Shown here: positions 58,910 through 64,000 of the stretch, piece after piece
How the letters are laid out: every line of letters begins with the position of its first letter
Position numbering within the stretch: the first letter of the stretch is position 1
From: JASBTN01 sp965228805
GTDB taxonomy: Bacteria; Pseudomonadota; Alphaproteobacteria; Rhodobacterales; Rhodobacteraceae
Direction: 5' to 3'
Length of the DNA stretch: 64,000 nt
NCBI RefSeq assembly: GCF_965228805.1
Contig: NZ_CBDDIE010000003.1
Coordinates: forward strand, 558,001-622,000
Notes under the pieces: model-generated
Told to the model about the DNA's origin: nothing
Database searches by the model: none
Seen by the model: the letters and a program-made list of their open reading frames with translations, nothing else
Translations under genes and position numbers: made by a program

Positions 58910-60979
58910 ATGCGCCTTTCCCGCTTCATTCTTGCCCCCGGACTGTTCCTTCTGGCCGCACTGATTTCCGTGCTGGCAGCCTGGATTTCCATCGGCGTGA
59001 TCGAACGCGTCTCACAGGAGGTGGTTGAAGATGCGTTGGTCCTGCAGGGCCATGAATGGGTGGAGGTCGAAACAGACGGGCTACAGGTGTTCCTGTCCGG
59101 CATCGCACCCTCGGAAGGGGACCGGTTCCGCGCCCTGTCGATCGCAGGCACTCGTGTGGATGCGGGACGGCTGATCGACCAGATGGACGTGGTCGCCGCC
59201 GCGGCCATTACCCCCCCGCGCTTTTCGGTCGAAATCCTGCGCAATGATGCGGGCATTTCCCTGATTGGCCTCATACCGGCAGAAACCGACCGCCCGGCGC
59301 TGATGCGGCGCATTCGCGGGATCGCCGGGGACACCAATGTGACCGACCTTCTGGAGACAGCCGATTACCCGGTGCCGTCGCGCTGGAACGAGGCGCTCGA
59401 GTTTGCCATCGACGCGCTGGCGATCTTGCCACGTTCGAAAATCTCGGTCGATGCGCAGCGCGTGGCGATCACCGCAATTTCCGACAGCGCGGTGCAGAAA
59501 CGCCGCTGGGAGACGGACCTGGCCGGCGATAAGCCCGGCGGGCTGGCCCTGGCCCTGGATATTTCGGCGCCGCGCCCGGTGATTACCCCCTTTACTTTGC
59601 GGTTCCTGATCGAAGAAGGCGCTGCAAGGTTCGACGCCTGTTCGGCCCACACTGAACAGGGGCGCGAGATGATCCTGGCTGCGGCCGCCGTGGCGGGAAT
59701 GGAGGGTCAGGCCAGCTGCACCCTGGGCCTGGGCGTGCCCTCGCCCGAATGGCCGCAGGCCGTGGCGCGCGGGATCGAAGCCGTCGACACGCTTGGCGGC
59801 GGCTCGCTGACTTTTTCGGACGCTGACATTACCCTGATCGCCCCCGATACCACACCGCAGGAGGTCTTCGACAAGATCGCCGCCGAACTGGAAGCCGACC
59901 TGCCCGAGCTCTTCTCTCTGCACGCGGTTCTGCCCGAACCGGTCAAGATCGACGGCACTGGCGAGGGCGAGGACGGCCCGCCTGAATTCGTCGCCACCCG
60001 CAGCCCGGAAGGCCTGGTGCAACTGCGCGGCCGCCTGTCGGACGAGGCCCAGCGCGCCGCCGCCGAAAGCTATGCGCGCGCCCGTTTCGGGGTGGACAAT
60101 GTCTATGCGGCAACCCGGCTCGACGAGGAGCTGCCGCGCGGTTGGTCACGCCGTGTTCTGGTCGCGCTGGAGGTGCTGGGGTATCTCGACAATGGCGCCG
60201 TGGTGGTTCAGCCGGAGGTCGTGGACCTGCGCGGCAAGACCGGCGATCCCGAGGCCAGCGCCGCTGCGTCCCGCATCCTGTCGGAACGGCTGGGCGAGGC
60301 GCAGGATTTCCGGGTGAACGTGGAATATGTCGAAACGCTGGACCCGGAAGCGGCAGGCCCCTCGCCCGAAGAATGCGTGGGCAGCATCAATGCGATCCTG
60401 GCCGAGACGAAGATTACCTTCGCCCCCAGCAGCTCGGACATTGATGCCGCTGCGCGCGAGGTGATCGACGCCATCGTCGACGTGATGGAAGACTGCACCG
60501 ACGTGCCGATGGAAATCGCGGGATACACCGACAGCCAGGGGCGTGAAAGCATGAACCAGGCCCTGTCGCAGAGCCGCGCCCAGGCGGTGCTGAACGCCCT
60601 GCTGGCGCGCCGCGTCTTGACCGAAAATCTGGTCGCCCATGGCTATGGCGAAGCTGACCCGATCGCCGACAACGGCACCGAAGAGGGGCGCGAAGCCAAC
60701 CGCCGGATCGAGTTCCACCTGATCGTCCCTGAGGAACCGGAGGATGAGGCAGAAGGCGGGGAGGCGCCGGCTGAGGATGAGACGGCGCTTGGCGGAGAGA
60801 CACAGGCCGCGACAGGGGAAGATGCGGGGGATGCAGCAGAGGATGCTTCTGGCGATGATCCCGCAGAGGACGCACCTGAAGAACCGACCGAAGAGGCTGC
60901 GGATCCGGCAGCCGTCGAGGACACGGCCGACGCGCCAAGTGACGCACCGACCGACACGCAAGAGGATGAGACCCAATGA
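58910..60979 (+). CDS. OmpA-domain envelope protein with acidic tail
   Basis: A 689-residue protein. Residues 8-30 form a membrane helix; 35-480 contain several BON-like repeats (phrases such as VEVETDGLQVFLSGIAPSE and QLRGRLSDEAQRAAAESYARARFG); and an OmpA peptidoglycan-binding domain covers about 490-608 (MNQALSQSRAQAVLNALL, GYGEADPIADNGTEEGREANRRIEF). The last 75 residues are a low-complexity acidic tail. It overlaps a small coiled-coil gene by 4 bases. It probably ties the inner membrane to the cell wall. Confidence 0.85.
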   Translation: MRLSRFILAPGLFLLAALISVLAAWISIGVIERVSQEVVEDALVLQGHEWVEVETDGLQVFLSGIAPSEGDRFRALSIAGTRVDAGRLIDQMDVVAAAAITPPRFSVEILRNDAGISLIGLIPAETDRPALMRRIRGIAGDTNVTDLLETADYPVPSRWNEALEFAIDALAILPRSKISVDAQRVAITAISDSAVQKRRWETDLAGDKPGGLALALDISAPRPVITPFTLRFLIEEGAARFDACSAHTEQGREMILAAAAVAGMEGQASCTLGLGVPSPEWPQAVARGIEAVDTLGGGSLTFSDADITLIAPDTTPQEVFDKIAAELEADLPELFSLHAVLPEPVKIDGTGEGEDGPPEFVATRSPEGLVQLRGRLSDEAQRAAAESYARARFGVDNVYAATRLDEELPRGWSRRVLVALEVLGYLDNGAVVVQPEVVDLRGKTGDPEASAAASRILSERLGEAQDFRVNVEYVETLDPEAAGPSPEECVGSINAILAETKITFAPSSSDIDAAAREVIDAIVDVMEDCTDVPMEIAGYTDSQGRESMNQALSQSRAQAVLNALLARRVLTENLVAHGYGEADPIADNGTEEGREANRRIEFHLIVPEEPEDEAEGGEAPAEDETALGGETQAATGEDAGDAAEDASGDDPAEDAPEEPTEEAADPAAVEDTADAPSDAPTDTQEDETQ

Positions 60980-61302
60980 GCAAGACCGAATTCATCATCG
61001 TCACAGCCATCATCCTCTTCGTGGCCTTCACCATGGGGTGGTTCGCCCATTGGCTGATCCACCGCTTCACCAAGGTGTCGGGCAGCGAGATGGGCGAGAT
61101 CGACCGCATGGCCCAGGCACTGCACGAGGCGGAAGAGACCCGCGATCAAGCGATCACCTACATGCAGCAACGCGAAAGCGAGCTGTCCAACCAGATGCAC
61201 CAGACCGAAGCCGAACTGCGCGCCGCCATGGACGGTCTGCGCGACGCCCGCCACGAGGCCGAAGAACTGCGCGCCTATATCGAACGGATGAACCAGGGCT
61301 GA
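60976..61302 (+). CDS. Small membrane-anchored coiled-coil protein
   Basis: A 108-residue protein. One N-terminal helix (FIIVTAIILFVAFTMGWFAHW, about 5-25) is followed by a coiled coil from about 40 to the end (MAQALHEAEETRDQAITYMQQ...). The start overlaps the OmpA-domain gene (ATGA), so both are made together, and the coiled coil is a likely partner for it. A similar arrangement recurs in relatives by my recollection. Function is unknown. Confidence 0.8.
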   Translation: MSKTEFIIVTAIILFVAFTMGWFAHWLIHRFTKVSGSEMGEIDRMAQALHEAEETRDQAITYMQQRESELSNQMHQTEAELRAAMDGLRDARHEAEELRAYIERMNQG

Positions 61303-61327
61303 CGGGGTCAGCGCCTGCGGCGGGCGG

Positions 61328-61374
61328 GGTGCTCCCGCCTTCTGCCCGCGCCTACGGCTTGTCAGAAGTTGGGC
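61328..61374 (+). repeat. Family C 47-nt hairpin element, copy 2
   Basis: Forty-two of 47 bases match 36222-36268. CTTCTG (61339-61344) pairs with CAGAAG (61363-61368). Compared with copy 1, CC to TT on one side is matched by GG to AA on the other, and the fifth change is in the small inner loop (GCC-TAC-GGC). It starts 26 bases after the coiled-coil gene. Confidence 0.85.
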
Positions 61375-61492
61375 CGAGCCCTTCTTGCTGACGCAAGAAG
61401 GGCGGAGCGGCGGCAGTGGGCTTTGCCCGCGAGAGCCGCGTAGCTTGCGGAGGACGACAGCGGTGTAGCCTCTTTGCGTCGTAAAGGCGCGC

Positions 61493-61566
61493 GGGGGCTC
61501 TGCCCCCACGTGACAAGACCTTTCAGGCCTTGTCACTCTCCCCCGAGATATTTGCAGCAAGGTAAA
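61493..61566 (+). repeat. Family D composite hairpin element, copy 3
   Basis: GGGGG-CTCTG-CCCCC (61493-61507), then a strong hairpin GTGACAAG...CTTGTCAC (61510-61536, with an inner CC/GG extension), then CCCCCGAGATATTTGCAGCA and AGGTAAAG. It lies in the convergent gap before the moaE stop, and matches the copies at 36271 and 50731. Confidence 0.8.
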
Positions 61567-61652
61567 GAACAGACCCGCCATGGCCCGTGGAGGCGTGGCG
61601 GGGGTGGGCGGGATGGAGCCGCACCTGCGCGGGGCATGGCGGGGCTTTCCCT

Positions 61653-62096
61653 TCACTCCCAGCGGGAAAGCGCGTCTTCGTCTTCGTCCTTGGCCTCGAC
61701 CCAGGACGACCCGTCCGCGCCGAATTCCTTCTTCCAGAAGGGCGCACGGGACTTGAGGTAGTCCATCAGGTATTCGGCCGCCTCGAACGCCGCCACACGG
61801 TGGGGCGCGGCCGTGGCGACCATCATGATCTGCTCGCCGGGCTTCAGCGGCCCATGACGGTGGATCACGATACAGTCGGCCAGATCCCAGCGCGCCGTGG
61901 CCTTGTCAACCATGGCGGCGATCGCCTTCTGGGTCATGCCCGGGTAGTGCTCGATCTCCATCCGGTCGAGCCCGCCTTCGACATCGCGCACGATGCCGGT
62001 AAAGCTGACCTGGGCGCCCACGTCGGTGCGGCCCTTGGCGAAGCCTGCCAGTTCGGCGGAAAGATCGAAATCCTCGCTTTGCACCCGAACCGTCAT
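61653..62096 (-). CDS. moaE: Molybdopterin synthase catalytic subunit
   Basis: A 147-residue large subunit that adds sulfur from MoaD thiocarboxylate to precursor Z. Key pieces are VSFTGIVRDVEGG (near residue 31), MEIEHYPGMTQKAI, VIHRHGPLKPGEQIMMVA and the Lys in DYLKSRAPFWKKEF. It lies one base after moaD on the minus strand. It is the third separate molybdenum-cofactor locus in this window. Confidence 0.95.
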   Translation of the reverse strand: MTVRVQSEDFDLSAELAGFAKGRTDVGAQVSFTGIVRDVEGGLDRMEIEHYPGMTQKAIAAMVDKATARWDLADCIVIHRHGPLKPGEQIMMVATAAPHRVAAFEAAEYLMDYLKSRAPFWKKEFGADGSSWVEAKDEDEDALSRWE

Positions 62097-62097
62097 C

Positions 62098-62346
62098 TTA
62101 TCCCCCGGTCATCGGCGGGAAGAAGGCGACCTCGCGCACCCCGTCGAGCGGCGCGTCGAAATCGGAGAGCTCCTGGTCCAGCGCCACGCGCAGGGCGGAC
62201 AGATCCTGAAAGGCAACGGCATAGCGGTCTTCACGCGCGCGCAGCTCTTCGACAAGCTCGCTCACCGTGGCAGCCTGGGTTTCGACCCGTTCGCGCGGCT
62301 CGCCGATACGTTCGCGCACCCAGGCGAAATACATGACATCAAGCAT
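62098..62346 (-). CDS. moaD: Molybdopterin synthase sulfur carrier subunit
   Basis: An 82-residue ubiquitin-like sulfur carrier ending in the required Gly-Gly (FFPPMTGG). It begins MLDVMYFAWVRERIG. ATG 62346 is preferred because AGGAG then lies 7 bases upstream; ATG 62352 would have only one base. It overlaps pgsA by 8 bases and is followed by moaE one base later, so pgsA-moaD-moaE form one transcript. Confidence 0.94.
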   Translation of the reverse strand: MLDVMYFAWVRERIGEPRERVETQAATVSELVEELRAREDRYAVAFQDLSALRVALDQELSDFDAPLDGVREVAFFPPMTGG

Positions 62347-63013
62347 CTGCATTCTCCTCTCGCAGGAAGGGCATGGCCTTGCGGAAATAGTCCCAGCCGG
62401 TAATCACGGTCAGCACGCCGGCGATCCACAGGAGGGTCACGCCAATCCAGGTCGACCATGTCCAAGCGGTCTGGAAGTACCGCAGCCCGGACTCGTCGGC
62501 AACGCGACCTTCCAGCACATCCAGGATCATGGTGTCATCCATGCCGTGGATCCGGTCATAGAAGGAATGTTCGAAGATCCCGGTCGAAAACAGCACTGCA
62601 ATCGCCACCATCTGCACCGTGGTCTTCCACTTGGCCAGGTTCGTGACCTTCAGCGCACGCGCCTTATCGCCCAGCGTCTCGCGCAGGCCCGATACGAAGA
62701 CCTCGCGGTAGATGATCAGGGCCGAGGGCAACAGAATCCAGGGCGTGACCCCGGCATAGCCGTTGATCACCAGCAGGGCTATCAGAACCATTGCCTTGTC
62801 GGCAATCGGGTCCATCGCCGCACCGAACAGGCTTTCAAGTTTCCAGGCGCGGGCCAGATAGCCATCCAGATAGTCGGTGATCGAGGCCACGATGAACAGG
62901 ATCATCGCGTACCAATCGGCCCAGGGGCGGGCGAAATAGAGAAACATGATGGGGACCAGAGGCGCGGCGACCAGCCGGGCGACGGTCAGGATATTGGGCA
63001 GGGTCCATCTCAT
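62339..63013 (-). CDS. pgsA: CDP-diacylglycerol-glycerol-3-phosphate phosphatidyltransferase
   Basis: A 224-residue inner-membrane enzyme of phosphatidylglycerol synthesis. The CDP-alcohol phosphotransferase signature reads DYLDGYLARAWKLESLFGAAMDPIADK, with its DG..AR..G...D...D order starting near residue 50. It has about five membrane helices. The start at 63013 gives the family's MRWTLPNILTVAR; ATG 63025 is possible. It follows uvrC by 110 bases on the same strand, an order common in proteobacteria. Confidence 0.93.
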   Translation of the reverse strand: MRWTLPNILTVARLVAAPLVPIMFLYFARPWADWYAMILFIVASITDYLDGYLARAWKLESLFGAAMDPIADKAMVLIALLVINGYAGVTPWILLPSALIIYREVFVSGLRETLGDKARALKVTNLAKWKTTVQMVAIAVLFSTGIFEHSFYDRIHGMDDTMILDVLEGRVADESGLRYFQTAWTWSTWIGVTLLWIAGVLTVITGWDYFRKAMPFLREENADA

Positions 63014-63123
63014 GTGTTGATCCATAGCCTGTTGGTGCGGGGAGGGGAAGGTGTTGTCGGGCCTCACACGCAACGTCCATTGCGCACAGGCGAAGATGCG
63101 GTCACGGCCCTCCCGGCCTTCCC

Positions 63124-64000
63124 TCACCCCTCCCGAAAATGGTCATAGATCTTCTGCGCCAGCGCCGCCGAGACCCCGTCCACCGCCTTCAGATCCTCAA
63201 GCCCCGCCCGGGTCACCGCCTTGGCCGATCCGAAATGGGACAAGAGCGCCCGTTTGCGGGCCGCCCCCACGCCGGGCACCTCGTCCAGCGGGTTGGCCAT
63301 GTTGGACTTGGCGCGCTTGGCGCGGTGGGTGCCGATGGCAAAGCGATGCGCCTCGTCGCGCATGCGCTGGACGAAGTAGAGCACCGGGTCATTGCGTTTC
63401 AGCGCGAAGGGCCGTTCCCCGCGACGGTGGAACTCCTCTTTCCCGTGGTCGCGATCCACGCCCTTGGCCACACCGACCATGGCGATGTCCTCGACCCCCA
63501 GGTCCTCCATGATCTCGGCCACGGCACTGACCTGCCCCGCACCGCCATCGATCAACAGAAGGTCCGGCCAATGCCCCTGTTCGCGGTCGGGGTCTTCCTT
63601 CAACAGTCGCTTGAAGCGGCGGGTCAGCACCTCTTTCATCATGCCGAAGTCGTCGCCCGGCACCAGGTCCTCGCCCTTGATGTTGAACTTGCGGTACTGG
63701 CTTTTCTCGAACCCCTCGGGCCCGGCGACGATCATGCCGCCGACGGCGTTGGTGCCCTGGATATGCGAGTTGTCATAGACCTCGATCCGCTTGGGCGGCT
63801 CGTCCAGATCAAAGGCCTCGGCCAGCCCGGCCAGCAGGCGGGTCTGGGTCGCGGTTTCAGCCATTTTGCGCCCCAGGCTTTCGCGCGCATTGCGTTGGGC
63901 GCCCGCGACCAGTTCGCTTTTCTCTCCGCGCAGAGGCACCGCCAGCTCGACCTTGCGCCCGGCCTTCTCGGACAGGGCCTCCGCCATCAGGTCATGGTCA
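63124..64000 (-). CDS. uvrC: Excinuclease ABC subunit C, 3' part (partial)
   Basis: The last 292 residues of UvrC; the gene continues past the window edge. Present are the RNase H-like endonuclease domain for the 5' cut (RIEVYDNSHIQGTNAVGGM, then LLIDGGAGQVSAV and VGVAKGVDR), and the C-terminal helix-hairpin-helix pair (LDEVPGVGAARKRALLSHFGSAKAV). It acts with UvrAB in nucleotide excision repair. It is the first gene of the pgsA-moaD-moaE run. Confidence 0.96.
   Translation of the reverse strand, partial: DHDLMAEALSEKAGRKVELAVPLRGEKSELVAGAQRNARESLGRKMAETATQTRLLAGLAEAFDLDEPPKRIEVYDNSHIQGTNAVGGMIVAGPEGFEKSQYRKFNIKGEDLVPGDDFGMMKEVLTRRFKRLLKEDPDREQGHWPDLLLIDGGAGQVSAVAEIMEDLGVEDIAMVGVAKGVDRDHGKEEFHRRGERPFALKRNDPVLYFVQRMRDEAHRFAIGTHRAKRAKSNMANPLDEVPGVGAARKRALLSHFGSAKAVTRAGLEDLKAVDGVSAALAQKIYDHFREG

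Larger units (their letters stand above)
61303..61652. other. 350-base gap filled with repeats, no gene seen
   Basis: Between the coiled-coil gene and moaE (convergent) the following are seen in order: family C copy 2 (61328-61374), a perfect 11-bp hairpin GCCCTTCTTGC-TGAC-GCAAGAAGGGC (61378-61403), a stretch 61414-61433 like 53722-53741, and family D copy 3 (61493-61566). The last 85 bases before moaE are GC-rich with no recognised element. No reading frame with convincing composition is present. Confidence 0.7.

Noticed and set aside
1..64000. tRNA, rRNA, CRISPR arrays, prophage or insertion sequences
   Set aside because: Scanning by eye found no tRNA T-loop pattern with acceptor pairing, no regular spaced direct repeats and no transposase or integrase motifs.

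Overview
The window looks like chromosomal DNA of a Roseobacter-type alphaproteobacterium (Rhodobacterales). This rests on the high GC content, short intergenic spaces, many 4-base ATGA/GTGA gene overlaps, and the gene set: a PhbB-type reductase end, ETF-ubiquinone oxidoreductase, an aa3-oxidase subunit IV peptide, a DmdC-like long acyl-CoA dehydrogenase, the alphaproteobacterial glutamate-cysteine ligase, and ubiquinone genes. No rRNA, tRNA, phage, insertion sequence or CRISPR array was seen. About 70 genes fill the window and are mostly housekeeping.

Layout. 1-13.4 kb: end of a PhbB-like reductase with terminator, a LysR regulator overlapping a DMT exporter, a TrmN6-like methylase, polyprenyl diphosphate synthase facing ispE, a TPR protein, ETF-QO, a PAP2 enzyme, greA and a Stf0-like sulfotransferase. 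13.4-18.5 kb: an Lrp regulator divergent from an ornithine cyclodeaminase/CtlX pair (arginine-citrulline-ornithine catabolism), then YqgE, a DsbD-alpha-like protein and TsaC/Sua5. 18.6-27.3 kb: acyl-CoA dehydrogenase, MBL hydrolase, oxidase subunit IV, a lipoprotein, AzlCD, and a molybdenum-cofactor run (fdhD, mobA, fused mobB-moeA). 27.3-34 kb: RND pump and adaptor, moaB, uracil-DNA glycosylase. 34.1-36.2 kb: pyrB and a second Lrp regulator divergent from a LysE-type exporter. 36.4-44.6 kb: two SLC13 carriers flanking an M50-type protease, a DMT transporter, YmdB, 5-formyl-THF cyclo-ligase and MgtE. 44.7-53.5 kb: guanine deaminase, a tandem array of small membrane proteins sharing one architecture, a dihydroorotase-like protein without its metal ligands, plsY, a DUF805 protein and gshA. 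53.8-64 kb: a five-gene translationally coupled set ending at rsmE, ubiA, an OmpA-domain protein with a coiled-coil partner, moaE/moaD, pgsA and the 3' part of uvrC.

The least explained content is intergenic. Several families of dispersed, hairpin-forming repeats recur: (A) four roughly 80-90 nt elements with long complementary arms around paired GGGTGGGA tracts, each 3' of a plus-strand gene; (B) two pairs of 22-bp perfect palindromes centred on TTCGAA, the members of each pair separated by a single A; (C) a 47-nt element in two copies whose five differences all fit one hairpin, including two compensatory base pairs; (D) a composite of a G5/C5 hairpin, a variable hairpin and a CCCCCGAGATATTT tail in three copies; (E) AT-rich palindromes next to G/C hairpins. 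Both Lrp-regulated divergent regions also carry the same operator arm, TGCGCAA, in parallel layouts. These repeats, the membrane-protein array and the degenerate dihydroorotase separated from pyrB are the main leads.
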